Assembly (NCBI GenBank): GCA_021732415.1
Contig: JAKFVC010000082.1
Span: forward strand, 1 to 42,064
DNA: 42,064 nt
Reading direction: 5' to 3'
Source: Planctomycetaceae bacterium
GTDB taxonomy: Bacteria > Planctomycetota > Planctomycetia > Planctomycetales > Planctomycetaceae
In this document: piece after piece, positions 7,590-16,392 of the stretch
Layout: every line of letters starts with the position of its first letter
Numbering within the stretch: the stretch's first letter is position 1
Made by a program: the position numbers and the translations under genes
The notes under the pieces: generated by a model
What the model was told of the DNA's origin: nothing
What the model saw: only the letters and a program-made list of their open reading frames with translations
Databases searched by the model: none

Positions 7590-8528
7590 CTACTTGCGAG
7601 CACTCGCTGTCCTGACCGACGGTGTCACTGCCCCGGGTGTCGAATTGGATTTGGGCGCGACAGCCGGTGGTTCCTGGGCCTGCTTCTTCGCCTGCTCAAT
7701 CAACTTCTGAGCCATTTCCAATTCGGATATCGAGAAGATCGGGACCTGCGAAGTATAGACTCCCGGCAGCGTGTACTTCTTGATGTTGGCCAGATCATTC
7801 CAGCTCTGTTTGTCGGTCAAATGCCAGGCGGCAGCCTGAGCCGCCGAGCGATCAACGCCGCCGCGGCCAAAGTTCTTCAGCGTCTCCTGCAAGACTTTGT
7901 CCGTCGAATAATTCTCCAGCGGAACGACCTTGTAAGTCATCCGTGGCGAGGGATCCGGTTTCCCATAATTCAGGCACACCGATCGAAACGGAACCTGAGC
8001 CACGCGTTCAGGCGGGATAGAGAAAAAGTTGTTTCCGATGCCGTTCGGGACATTGTTTCCGTTGTTGTTGCCGGCATTCCCATTATTGTTCTGTTGCCCG
8101 AATCCGCTCCCCAGGCTTTGTGCTCCGCCGCCACCCGATTGGTTGCCGCCGAACAAACTGGAAACCCCATTGCCGCTTCCATTCGCGCCGTTGCCATTCC
8201 CGTTTCCATTGGGCTGCTGGAAAAATCCTTGCTTCAAGACTTGCACCATGGCCACCGCTTCCGGCAGATTCACGGTGAGAGGCTTCCCCGACAGATTCTC
8301 GACGTAGACATTGCCACCCTCGGAGTCGTGTGCCACGACGCGTACCGAGATGGCCCCCGCATCGAGCGCCGCGAACAGATCCATCTTTTCAGCGGCGGGA
8401 TCGTACTTCAGAATTCGCATCGGCGATTTACCCGCACCCACCAGTTGGGTACCGCAAACCACTGCCAGACATGCGACCAATAGACCGGCACGACGTGCCA
8501 CTGCCCTTCTCACAAATTGCGAGATCAT
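7590..8528 (-). CDS. Secreted hypothetical protein with Gly/Asn-rich linker
   Basis: A 312-residue protein with an N-terminal signal peptide (MISQFVRRAVARRAGLLVAC, then a hydrophobic run ending near GTQLVGAG). The first domain (about 35-100) carries a beta-rich segment (ISVRVVAHDSEGGNVYVENL) reading like a small Ig-like or adhesion fold. It is followed by about 90 residues dominated by Gly, Asn, Ser and Gln (NGNGNGNGANGSGNG), then a second globular segment with FGRGGVDRSAAQAAAWHLTD and a Lys/Ala/Pro-rich tail. The start at 8528 has a GAGAG ribosome site; the upstream ATG at 8555 is possible. I recognise no enzyme family; a planctomycete-specific envelope protein is an inference. Confidence 0.75.
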   Translation of the reverse strand: MISQFVRRAVARRAGLLVACLAVVCGTQLVGAGKSPMRILKYDPAAEKMDLFAALDAGAISVRVVAHDSEGGNVYVENLSGKPLTVNLPEAVAMVQVLKQGFFQQPNGNGNGNGANGSGNGVSSLFGGNQSGGGGAQSLGSGFGQQNNNGNAGNNNGNNVPNGIGNNFFSIPPERVAQVPFRSVCLNYGKPDPSPRMTYKVVPLENYSTDKVLQETLKNFGRGGVDRSAAQAAAWHLTDKQSWNDLANIKKYTLPGVYTSQVPIFSISELEMAQKLIEQAKKQAQEPPAVAPKSNSTPGAVTPSVRTASARK

Positions 8529-8765
8529 CTGTCCGCTCTCTTTCTGCCTATTCAAGCCCAGTGGAATATCCGCTGGCAGTCAGACCACGGGACGATCAGG
8601 TTGGATGGGAACACGAGTCTCGCGTGGTGAACGAGACGAAATGGCAGTCCGTACCCCAACTATCCAGTGTCGGAGAGACCGCTTATCCCCAGAAACGCAA
8701 TTTCGTAACGGTTCGAGACAGAAAAATCCAAAAAAGTGGCATTCCGGGAAAAGTTTCTTCCCGTG

Positions 8766-8786
8766 GCGGACGCTGCCAGCGTCCGC
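8766..8786. repeat. Perfect hairpin GCGGACGCTGCCAGCGTCCG family
   Basis: Ten perfectly paired bases each side of a single central base. A related, longer element occurs at 41042-41094 (CGACGCTGCCA and CAGACGCTGGCAGCGTCTG), so this is a dispersed family. Confidence 0.72.
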
Positions 8787-8839
8787 ATCCGTCACGCCGT
8801 CCGGTTGAAATCGCGTTCCTGACCCCCATGTTACGAGCA

Positions 8840-8866
8840 CGGACGGGCCTGGAGACCCGTCCCACG
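8840..8866 (-). repeat. 27-bp palindromic repeat, family A copy 3
   Basis: An identical 27-bp unit located about 86 bases upstream of the start of the PVC dehydrogenase gene, so here it lies in a 5' region rather than at a gene end. Confidence 0.85.
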
Positions 8867-8952
8867 AACTACCGACGCTTTCCCGGTCATTCCTCACCAG
8901 CTATCCTCTATTCTCCGGGTGATTTTGTGAGCGACCAATAAGGATCGAAGTA

Positions 8953-11900
8953 ATGCGATTGTCAGGCCAGTTGTGGTGCGTGCTTGTAGCCGTCATGTGG
9001 CTGGGATGCGGAGTCACTCCCGCGTGGGCTCAGCGTGATTTGAAGGACATTCCCAACCCCGATCCCGAGCTGGAACGCAAGACGTTCATCATGGCCGACG
9101 GGTTCGAGGTCAACCTGTTCGCCGCCGATCCGCTGATCGCCAAGCCGATCCAGATGAATTTCGACTCGCGCGGCCGGCTGTGGATTGCCAGCAGTTCGAT
9201 CTATCCTCAGATTCAACCCGGCCAGGCCGCCAACGACCGCATTCTGGTCATCGAAGACAAAGACGGAGACGGCGTCGCCGACAAGACCGAGGTCTTCGCC
9301 GACGGGTTGCTCATCCCGACCGGAGTCGAACCCGGGGACGGCGGCGCGTACGTCGCTAACAGCACAGAACTAGTCCACTTCAAGGATACCGACGGCGACG
9401 GCAAGGCCGATGATCGCCGCGTGATGCTGTCGGGCTTCGGTACCGAAGACACGCACCACATTTTGCACACTCTCCGCTGGGGTATGGACGGGCAACTCTA
9501 TTTTAATCAGTCGATCTACATCCACAGCCACCTCGAAACCCCGCACGGCGTGCGACGCTTGAACGGCGGCGGCATCTGGCAGTTTCGTCCCGAGACGATG
9601 GAACTCTCCATCCTGATGCGTGGCCTGGTGAATTCCTGGGGCCATCAACAGGATGCCTGGGGCCAATCGTTCGCGACGGATGGTGCTGGTGGCGAAGGGA
9701 TCAACTACGTCTTTCCGGGTGCCTCATTTGTGACGGCAGTCGGCGTGCCACGCGTCATGAAAGGCTTGAATCCCGGCAGCCCCAAATATTGCGGGATGGA
9801 AGTCATCGGCGGACGACATCTGCCTGATGAGTGGCAGGGAAACATCATCACCAACGACTTCCGCGGCCACCGCGTCTGCCGCTTTGTGCTGAGTGACGAT
9901 GGTTCGGGATATGCGGCTCGCGAACAAACCGAGTTGATCAAAAGCAACCACGTCGCCTTCCGTCCGATCGACGTCAAGATGGGCCCCGACGGAGCCATCT
10001 ACATCGCCGACTGGTACAACCCCATCATCCAGCATGGCGAAGTCGATTTCCGCGATCCCCGCCGCGACCTCACGCGTGGCCGCATCTGGCGCATCACGGC
10101 CAAGGATCGCCCGCTGGCTCCGAAGCCGAAACTGGTCGACGTCCCCACCAAGGACATCCTGGCGGCCCTGGCGGCCCCCGAACAATTCACACGGCACAAT
10201 GCCAAACGCCAGCTCAAGGAACGGGGCGACATCGTCCTGCCCGAGCTGGCTGCCTGGGTGAAGCAACTCGATCCCAAAGACCCGCAGTTCGAACATCTGC
10301 GACTGGAAGGCCTGTGGTCGTATCAGTCATTGGATGTCGTCGAACCCGATCTCTTGAACGCCGTCTTGAGCTCCCCCGATCCGCGAGCCCGTGCCGCTGC
10401 GGTCCGCATCGTCCCGCAGTGGGGCGCCCGCCTGCACAACCCGGTCGAACTACTCGCGACGCGCGTCGTGGACGAACATCCCCGCGTGCGACTCGAAGCC
10501 GTCCGAGCCCTGGCCGCGTTCCCGTCGCTCCAGTCGATCGAACTGGCCATGCTGGCGTTGGATCGCCCGGTCGACAAGAACATCGATTACGCCTTGTGGC
10601 TGACGGCCCGCGATCTGCAAGCGGTTTGGTTGCCGAAGCTGCAGGCGGGTGAACTCGACTTTGGCGGCAACGTCCGCCACCTGACCTTCGTGCTCCAAGC
10701 CGCCGGATCGCCCGCGGTTGTGAAGCCGTTATTGGCCTCGCTGGAAAAAGGACAAATCCCGGCCGACCGCGAAGCCGGCATCCTGAAACTGGTGTCTGCT
10801 TTGGGCGATGCCAGCGATCTCGAGAAACTGTTTGCGATGGCAATCGCCAAGAAATCGGCAGCCCATCTGGCGTTGCTGGAATCTGCCGCTCGACTGCGAA
10901 ATCTCAAACCCGCCGGTGATCTGGCACCGATTGTTGAACTCCTCGATTTACCCGAAGAACACGTCCGGGCGAGCGCCGCGCGTCTCGCCGGATTGTGGAA
11001 GGTCGAAGCCGCGCGGGAGAAACTATTAAGCCTGTTGACGAGCACCGACGACGCCCTGCCGAAAGCTGTTCGTCTCGCCGCTGTGGATGGACTGGTCGCC
11101 CTGGGAGGCGATGCCAGCAAGCAGACCTTTACGCAGTTCACGACGAAAGAACATCCCCTCGATCTGCGAATTCAAGCGGTCGCTGCATTGGCCGTATTAG
11201 ATACGCCTGCCGCGGCCAAACTGGCTATCGAAGTGTTGACCGACACCACGGGGAAATCGGATCTGACGCCGCTGTTCAACGCATTCCTGGATCAGAAGGG
11301 GGGCCCCGGCCTGCTGGCGGCCGCGTTGGAAGGCCAGATACTCAATGCGGACGTGGCGAAGCTGGGGATTCGAGCCATCCGTAACTCCATTCGCAATGAA
11401 CCCACTCTCACGGAGGCGTTGTCCGAGGCCGGAAACATCAAGACCGGTGCGCAAACTCTGACACCCGAAGAAATGCAGCAACTGGTCGCCGAAGTCTCGA
11501 AGCAGGGCGACGCGGCTCGGGGGGAAGTCTTGTTCCGCCGCCAGGACTTGGGCTGCTTCCGTTGCCATTCCATCGGCGGGGCAGGTTCTCCGATTGGTCC
11601 AGACTTGGTGAGTATCGGGGCGAGTGCCCAGATCGACTACATCGTCGATTCCATGTTGAATCCCAACAAGCAGATCAAGGAAGGCTACCACTCGCTGATC
11701 GTCGTCAACGATCAAGGCAAGGTCTTTACCGGTATTAAAGTGACTCAGACCGACAATGATCTCATACTGCGAAACGCCAACGGCGAAGAGATCCCGATTC
11801 CGCTCGGCACGATCGAAGAACAGGCCAACGGTGGCTCGTTGATGCCGGTTGGTTTGGTTGATCCGCTGACTCGCGGAGAATTGGTCGACCTAGTTCGTTT

Positions 11901-12366
11901 CCTTTCCGAACTGGGCAAAGTCGGCCCCTATTCGATCGGCAAGGCCCGGATCGTCCGTCGCTGGCAATTCATAATTCCCAATCGCGCACCACAGAGTCAG
12001 ACGTCACCGGCAGATTCCGAACTGACCTGGGTACCAGTCTACACCACAGTCGCCGGCCTCCTGCCGTTGCAGGACCTCAAAGAGGTCCCCTCGAAAACTG
12101 GTACGATCAGCGTGATCCGATCCGACTTCGATGTCACGACACCGGGTGCCGTCCAATTGCAGTTCAATTCGATCGACGGTCTGCAATTCCGGCTCGACGG
12201 CAAGTCAGTTCCGCCAGCCGCTCAGTTGAAGTTAGACCTGACGGCCGGCCCGCATCAACTGACGATCGTCATTGACCGTGCAGTCCGCAAGCAACCCCTG
12301 CGTGTGGAACTGCAAGACGTCGAAGGTTCCGCAGCCCAAGTGCAGATCTTGAATGGGCAACGGTAA
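8953..12366 (+). CDS. PVC-type membrane-bound dehydrogenase with HEAT repeats and cytochrome c domain
   Basis: A 1137-residue exported protein of the large PVC-specific family that joins a sugar-dehydrogenase-like propeller to a heme domain. An N-terminal signal sequence is followed by the propeller (about 40-375; VNLFAADPLIAKPIQMNFD, DGAIYIADWYNPI), with two Asp-rich calcium-type loops (DKDGDGVADKTEVF and DTDGDGKADDRRVM). An alpha-helical HEAT-like region (about 395-830) precedes the heme motif CFRCH at 868-872 with a downstream region GPDLVSIG, and the last 150 residues form a further domain (VQLQFNSIDGLQFRLDGKSV). AAGGA precedes the ATG. The likely role is periplasmic oxidation of a sugar-like substrate with electrons passed to the heme; the substrate is unknown. 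It appears monocistronic. Confidence 0.93.
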   Translation: MRLSGQLWCVLVAVMWLGCGVTPAWAQRDLKDIPNPDPELERKTFIMADGFEVNLFAADPLIAKPIQMNFDSRGRLWIASSSIYPQIQPGQAANDRILVIEDKDGDGVADKTEVFADGLLIPTGVEPGDGGAYVANSTELVHFKDTDGDGKADDRRVMLSGFGTEDTHHILHTLRWGMDGQLYFNQSIYIHSHLETPHGVRRLNGGGIWQFRPETMELSILMRGLVNSWGHQQDAWGQSFATDGAGGEGINYVFPGASFVTAVGVPRVMKGLNPGSPKYCGMEVIGGRHLPDEWQGNIITNDFRGHRVCRFVLSDDGSGYAAREQTELIKSNHVAFRPIDVKMGPDGAIYIADWYNPIIQHGEVDFRDPRRDLTRGRIWRITAKDRPLAPKPKLVDVPTKDILAALAAPEQFTRHNAKRQLKERGDIVLPELAAWVKQLDPKDPQFEHLRLEGLWSYQSLDVVEPDLLNAVLSSPDPRARAAAVRIVPQWGARLHNPVELLATRVVDEHPRVRLEAVRALAAFPSLQSIELAMLALDRPVDKNIDYALWLTARDLQAVWLPKLQAGELDFGGNVRHLTFVLQAAGSPAVVKPLLASLEKGQIPADREAGILKLVSALGDASDLEKLFAMAIAKKSAAHLALLESAARLRNLKPAGDLAPIVELLDLPEEHVRASAARLAGLWKVEAAREKLLSLLTSTDDALPKAVRLAAVDGLVALGGDASKQTFTQFTTKEHPLDLRIQAVAALAVLDTPAAAKLAIEVLTDTTGKSDLTPLFNAFLDQKGGPGLLAAALEGQILNADVAKLGIRAIRNSIRNEPTLTEALSEAGNIKTGAQTLTPEEMQQLVAEVSKQGDAARGEVLFRRQDLGCFRCHSIGGAGSPIGPDLVSIGASAQIDYIVDSMLNPNKQIKEGYHSLIVVNDQGKVFTGIKVTQTDNDLILRNANGEEIPIPLGTIEEQANGGSLMPVGLVDPLTRGELVDLVRFLSELGKVGPYSIGKARIVRRWQFIIPNRAPQSQTSPADSELTWVPVYTTVAGLLPLQDLKEVPSKTGTISVIRSDFDVTTPGAVQLQFNSIDGLQFRLDGKSVPPAAQLKLDLTAGPHQLTIVIDRAVRKQPLRVELQDVEGSAAQVQILNGQR

Positions 12367-12408
12367 TCGTTGAACGCTCCGCGATCGCAGTCGCGACGTG
12401 CCCAGAAA

Positions 12409-12490
12409 TCATAAGTCTCATGTGTCCCATAAGTCCCATGCATTCAGATGGGACCAATGGGACTTATAGGACCAATGGGACTTATGGGAT
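12409..12490. repeat. Palindromic repeat, family C (CATAAGTCCCAT) copy 1
   Basis: Several direct and inverted copies of CCCATAAGTCCCAT / ATGGGACTTATGGG form a compound inverted repeat with a short central ATGCATTC-type loop. It fills the 131-bp gap between the converging dehydrogenase and wrbA genes and may terminate both. Further copies occur at 16222 and 18081. Confidence 0.8.
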
Positions 12491-12497
12491 TCAAAAA

Positions 12498-13118
12498 CTA
12501 CTTTGCGGCCAATTTCGCCGCGATCCCGGCAATATGCTTCCCTTGAGCCTTCGCCACGGCCAGTTCATTTTCACTGGGATGACGATCACCCTTCTGCCCG
12601 GCAATCGTTGACGCTCCATACGGCGTGCCACCACTGGCCGCGTCCATGTAGGACAGACCCGGGACACTATAAGGCACCCCACCGACCACCATTCCCATGT
12701 GGAAGAAGAAGGTCGACATACTCATCAGTGTCGTCTCCTGTCCTCCATGCTGGCTGGCCGTCGAGGTAAACGAACTCCCCACCTTCCCAATCAACGCCCC
12801 TGAAGCAAACAACCCGCCAGTCGCATCCTGAAACGTCCGCATCTGAGCCGTCGCCATCCCATAGCGAGTCGGCGATCCCAGAATAATCGCATCGGCCTCG
12901 GGCAGGCGTTTGGGATCCGCGATGGGAATATGAGCGAACGCCTTCTTGGCATCCGTCGCCCCCATCTTCGCGAGAACCTCAGCCGGCAGAGTTTCGGCGA
13001 TCTGGAAGATCTCGACCTCGGCCCCGGGGACCTCTCTCGCGCCGGCGGCGATGGCTTCTGCTAACTGGTAAACGTGCCCGTACAAGCTGTAGAAAATGAC
13101 CTGAACTTTAACGCTCAT
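12498..13118 (-). CDS. wrbA: NAD(P)H:quinone oxidoreductase, WrbA type
   Basis: A 206-residue FMN-dependent flavodoxin-like quinone reductase that carries out two-electron reduction of quinones, limiting semiquinone stress. The FMN phosphate loop (IFYSLYGHVYQLAEAI), the loop ADAIILGSPTRYGMATAQMR and the WrbA-specific SFTSTASQHGGQETTL segment are all present, as is the C-terminal ARYQGK-like AVAKAQGKHIAGIA. Length is typical. AAGGA lies eight bases before the ATG. It converges on the PVC dehydrogenase with only the family C repeat between, and lies downstream of the nested repeat region on its own strand. Confidence 0.96.
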   Translation of the reverse strand: MSVKVQVIFYSLYGHVYQLAEAIAAGAREVPGAEVEIFQIAETLPAEVLAKMGATDAKKAFAHIPIADPKRLPEADAIILGSPTRYGMATAQMRTFQDATGGLFASGALIGKVGSSFTSTASQHGGQETTLMSMSTFFFHMGMVVGGVPYSVPGLSYMDAASGGTPYGASTIAGQKGDRHPSENELAVAKAQGKHIAGIAAKLAAK

Positions 13119-13205
13119 GCTGAGATTCCTTGATCTGGATTGTGCCGGCCCGCGATGTTGATCGTGATCCTATCAAAGTGATTGAGTCAGAGCAAAAGGC
13201 TGACC

Positions 13206-13593
13206 GTAGCCCGACTCTCTGAGTCGGGTGCAGCTGCTATTTGGTGGGGAATAATTCGTGAGATTCTGTGTGACTGTGTCACAGCGAAACTAGAAGCCCT
13301 GTGTTGTCGCCCCCGTTGGGCTTGCCCCAACGGAGCGCTGACTGGTCAGCTACCCAACAATGAGTTTGGCAGAATTCTCAACCTTTACGTCTCCGATGCC
13401 CCCCGCCGCCAGCCAGTCGCAGCTATTGCAACGGTTCGCTTACGGCGGCAGGGGGCATCGGAGACCACGCGTTGAGGGTCAAGAACGTTTCTCCCTTGTA
13501 GCTGGCCAGTCAGCGCTCCGTTGGGACAAGCCCAACGGGGGCGATTTCCGATGGCCCCCACTGAATAGCGGCTGCTCCCAGAGTCGGGCTACG
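13206..13593. repeat. Triple-nested inverted repeat, about 390 bp
   Basis: Three concentric inverted repeats occupy the gap between wrbA (minus) and the transglutaminase-like gene (plus). Outer arms 13206-13250 and about 13553-13593 begin with GTAGCCCGACTC (family B) and include CAGC-GCTATT. Middle arms 13307-13353 and 13498-13544 are about 47 bp each with only a couple of mismatches (GCCCCCGTTGGGCTTG, CGGAGCGCTGACTGG), and each arm contains its own CCGTTGGG/CCCAACGG hairpin. Inner arms 13389-13410 and 13444-13465 are near-perfect 22-mers (GTCTCCGATGCCCCCC). The arms look like unrelated elements inserted one inside another. Any promoter for the flanking genes must lie within or beside this structure. 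Confidence 0.85.
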
Positions 13594-13694
13594 GTGCCGC
13601 AAATTCTGGCGTCGCGTGCCGAATCCTGTTAGATTCAAGAGGAACGCTATACGCCAGCCTCCCGCGATCGACTCAAAAGACCCACGGCTCACAG

Positions 13695-16205
13695 ATGCTT
13701 GTCATCGAACCCTCATCCCTTCGACCTGCGCCCACCGAGGGCTGGCTGGAGCGTCATGGCCTCTGGTTGGTGATCGTGACGGCGACAGTCGCCGCCATGA
13801 GTTACGTCTGGTGGCTGCGCAATGCTTCGCCAGCTTTGACGCTGCAAACGATTGCCGATCAATCGATCCAGGAAGGTCAGCCTCTAATCATTCAGTTGGT
13901 GCCGCGAGGGGATCGTCCACCAGGCGTCTCTTTAGAATACGGGATCATTTCAGGACCGGCCTCGGCAGTCATCGATTCTCGAAAGGGACGCTGGCAGTGG
14001 ACTCCGGACGAAACCACCGGTGGCCAGATCTTTCGCGTCAAGCTGGCCGCTCGCACGGTCGAGAAACGCACTCCGCAGGCGACGTGTGAGTTCTCGGTCA
14101 CGGTGAGAGAAGTCGTGCAACCTCCAGTCATCCAACCTGTCAGCGATCAAGCGATCGACTTGGGCGAGACCCTGACCTTGGCCATCCAGGCCCACGATCC
14201 CGATGTGCCACCGCAAAGTTTGAAGTATCAGTGGGGTGATCGGTTCCCGGCCGGAGCCGTGATCAATCCCGTCTCGGGGCGCTTCACCTGGACGCCGTCC
14301 TTGGCTGATGCGGGCAATTCAGCACCGGTTCAAATTCTGGTCACGAAATCGGCAGAGCCTAAGCCGGTTGCGTCCCGTATGGAATTCGTGGTCTCGGTGA
14401 GCACCGTTTCGCCAAATTCCGAAGTGCCGCCCGCCGCTGAATCAATCACTTTGGGCCCCGCAGCAGATCCGCTGAGTCCTCCCCTTTCGGGGAAGTCCGG
14501 ATCAACGGCAGCACCGCCAGCCGTTAAGGGTGATTCGCAGCTCTTGGAAGGTCTGGAAAAACTGTATCGCGCGGACAAACTGTGCGATTCGGCCGAGTAT
14601 CCAACACTACGGGCCCTGTTTGCAGCCCGCTTTGCACGGACGCACGCCGCCGAGTTGACAACCGCCTTTCAAGGTTCGGGCAGCGATCTGAAACGCTGGC
14701 TCGATGCCCATCCAGGTTTGCGAGATGAACTCTACACGGCATTGGAACCGACGGACGATGTCGTCTCCTCGCTGAAGATTATCGAACGCCTGCTGGCCCG
14801 GTCGTTTCAGCGTTTGACGACCGATTTCGAACTCGCCATCGCGATCGCCGTTACCTGGGATCGCGAGTCCGGAATCTACGACTACACCATTCAACAACGA
14901 CGCAGCCATGCGACGGTGTCGCGTGAAAAGACCGCCGATGCACTGGCCAACTTTGAGTACTACAGCCACCCGGAATTCGTGGGCCAGCGACGGGTGAGAA
15001 AACTTCCCTGGGAGTTCTTAAAGCATGTCGTCAATCACCGCACGCCTTTAGAAGAACGAGCCTGGGTGGCGCGAACGTACCACGATCCGCGGCGGCCGAT
15101 TGGTCAATGTTATGAAGACGTGGCCTACGATCATCAGATGATCAAATCGGGTGAAACGACTTCCAACCTGGCTCCGCGAGCCTACACGCTGGCCAACTTA
15201 AAAGACCGTGGCGGCATTTGTGTCATGCAGGCGGACTATGCCACGCGGGTCGCAAAATCCCTGGGTATTCCTGCCGCCTACGTCGAGGGTCGCGCTCGAA
15301 CGGGAGGCAATCATGCCTGGGTGATGTGGACCGAACTGCAGCCGTCGAACTCTTCCGGATTGGCATTTTCACTGGAATCACACGGCCGGTTTTTTCTAGA
15401 TCGCTACTACGTGGGCCAGTTGTTAGAACCACAATCGGGTCGCCTGCTGACCGATCGGGAGCTCGAGTTGCGACTGCAGGGCGTGGGGCTGAATCCACTC
15501 GCCTACCGGCAGGCGAAACTGATCATGCAGGCCTGGCCCGAACTGCAGACGCAGCTCCAACTGACCGTCGAACAAGAACTGGATCTGCTCGAATCCGTCA
15601 TCGAGCTCAGTCCGGGTCATCAAGCTGTCTGGCAGACCGTCGCCCAACTGTCGCGATCAGGGCGAGTGACCCCTGAACTCAACCAACGTCTGGATGGGCT
15701 GCGGGATCGCTGTATCAAGACGTTTACGAACTGTCCCGACTTCGTCTGCCAGATCATCGACGATCTGCTGGCTTATGAACCCGATCTGTCGCGGCGCCTG
15801 CCCACCTATGACAGACTGCTGCAACTGTGGGCCAGTACCGGACGCCCTGATTTGACCTGCCGACTGCGATTGCAGCTCACCAATCAACTGATGGACGACA
15901 AGCAATATCAGGCCGCGCTGGGAGGACTGTCGCAAACGATCAAGCGTTTTCCGGATGAAGGGCGCTACGTCCCGCAATTGATCGACAAATACGAAGCGGT
16001 CGCTCATCACGTGGAGGATGGCCAATCGAAAGTCCTGAAACTTTATCAGGAATTGCTGCCGCTGATTCCCCGCCGCCGGCAAAGCCAGACCAGCCCGTTC
16101 TACCTGGAAATGCTGGCCCGAGCCGCACAGCGGTTCGCCCAAGCGGGTGAATCGAAACCCGCCCAAGCCTATGCCGATCAATTGAAGAAGCTGAAGGGGA
16201 AGTGA
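13695..16205 (+). CDS. Membrane-anchored Ig-like and transglutaminase-like protein
   Basis: An 836-residue protein with one transmembrane segment near residues 24-43 (LWLVIVTATVAAMSYVWWL), so most of it should lie outside the cytoplasm. Two cadherin/Ig-like domains follow (about 48-135 and 140-235; SGRFTWTPSLADAGNSAPVQ), then a linker and a helical region. A transglutaminase-like core has Cys509 in DRGGICVMQADYATRVAKS and His540 in GGNHAWVMWTEL, the order and context of a papain-like catalytic pair. The C-terminal 250 residues are helical with TPR-like character. It could be a protease, peptide cyclase or crosslinking enzyme of the cell envelope; the family does not distinguish. The start at 13695 lacks a strong ribosome site. 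Confidence 0.82.
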   Translation: MLVIEPSSLRPAPTEGWLERHGLWLVIVTATVAAMSYVWWLRNASPALTLQTIADQSIQEGQPLIIQLVPRGDRPPGVSLEYGIISGPASAVIDSRKGRWQWTPDETTGGQIFRVKLAARTVEKRTPQATCEFSVTVREVVQPPVIQPVSDQAIDLGETLTLAIQAHDPDVPPQSLKYQWGDRFPAGAVINPVSGRFTWTPSLADAGNSAPVQILVTKSAEPKPVASRMEFVVSVSTVSPNSEVPPAAESITLGPAADPLSPPLSGKSGSTAAPPAVKGDSQLLEGLEKLYRADKLCDSAEYPTLRALFAARFARTHAAELTTAFQGSGSDLKRWLDAHPGLRDELYTALEPTDDVVSSLKIIERLLARSFQRLTTDFELAIAIAVTWDRESGIYDYTIQQRRSHATVSREKTADALANFEYYSHPEFVGQRRVRKLPWEFLKHVVNHRTPLEERAWVARTYHDPRRPIGQCYEDVAYDHQMIKSGETTSNLAPRAYTLANLKDRGGICVMQADYATRVAKSLGIPAAYVEGRARTGGNHAWVMWTELQPSNSSGLAFSLESHGRFFLDRYYVGQLLEPQSGRLLTDRELELRLQGVGLNPLAYRQAKLIMQAWPELQTQLQLTVEQELDLLESVIELSPGHQAVWQTVAQLSRSGRVTPELNQRLDGLRDRCIKTFTNCPDFVCQIIDDLLAYEPDLSRRLPTYDRLLQLWASTGRPDLTCRLRLQLTNQLMDDKQYQAALGGLSQTIKRFPDEGRYVPQLIDKYEAVAHHVEDGQSKVLKLYQELLPLIPRRRQSQTSPFYLEMLARAAQRFAQAGESKPAQAYADQLKKLKGK

Positions 16206-16221
16206 TCGCGCCTTGTGAAAA

Positions 16222-16312
16222 ACATAAGTCCCATTGGTCCCATGTGTCCCATAAGTCCCATGCATTCTGATGGGACCAACGGGACTTATAGGACGGATGG
16301 GACTTATGGGAT
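16222..16312. repeat. Palindromic repeat, family C copy 2
   Basis: A compound repeat nearly identical to the one at 12409, with CATAAGTCCCAT units left and ATGGGACTTATGGG units right of an ATGCATTCTGATGGG centre. It begins 17 bases after the transglutaminase-like gene's stop and fills part of the gap to the converging esterase gene. Confidence 0.8.
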
Positions 16313-16324
16313 TCATTGCTTGCC

Positions 16325-16383
16325 GCCCGACTCTGGAGAGCCAGGCTACAGACGCCCGGCCGCCCCGTGGCGACCGGGCTGTG
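16325..16383. repeat. Degenerate family B copy and GCCCGG/CCGGGC hairpin
   Basis: A weak copy of the family B palindrome (about 16325-16350, CCCGACTCTGGAGAGCCAGG) is followed by a hairpin of ACAGACGCCCGG and CCGGGCTGTGT arms (about 16348-16383). It lies just beyond the TAA stop of the esterase on the minus strand, where it may terminate transcription. Confidence 0.6.
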
Positions 16384-16392
16384 TCGTAGATT

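Larger units (their letters stand above)
8529..8952. other. Divergent promoter region with two repeats
   Basis: This 424-bp gap separates the divergently transcribed secreted protein (minus) and the PVC dehydrogenase (plus), so both promoters should lie here. I see no gene. It contains a perfect 10-bp-stem hairpin GCGGACGCTG-C-CAGCGTCCGC at 8766-8786 and family A copy 3 at 8840-8866. Open frames crossing it translate these repeats and are not credible. Confidence 0.55.

Noticed and set aside
8580-8897. Minus-strand 105-residue frame upstream of the PVC dehydrogenase
   Set aside because: It reads through a family A repeat and a perfect hairpin, has no ribosome site and no family resemblance.
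13182-13475. Open frames across 13.2-13.6 kb
   Set aside because: They translate the arms of the nested inverted repeat, and equivalent frames occur wherever the same repeats occur.
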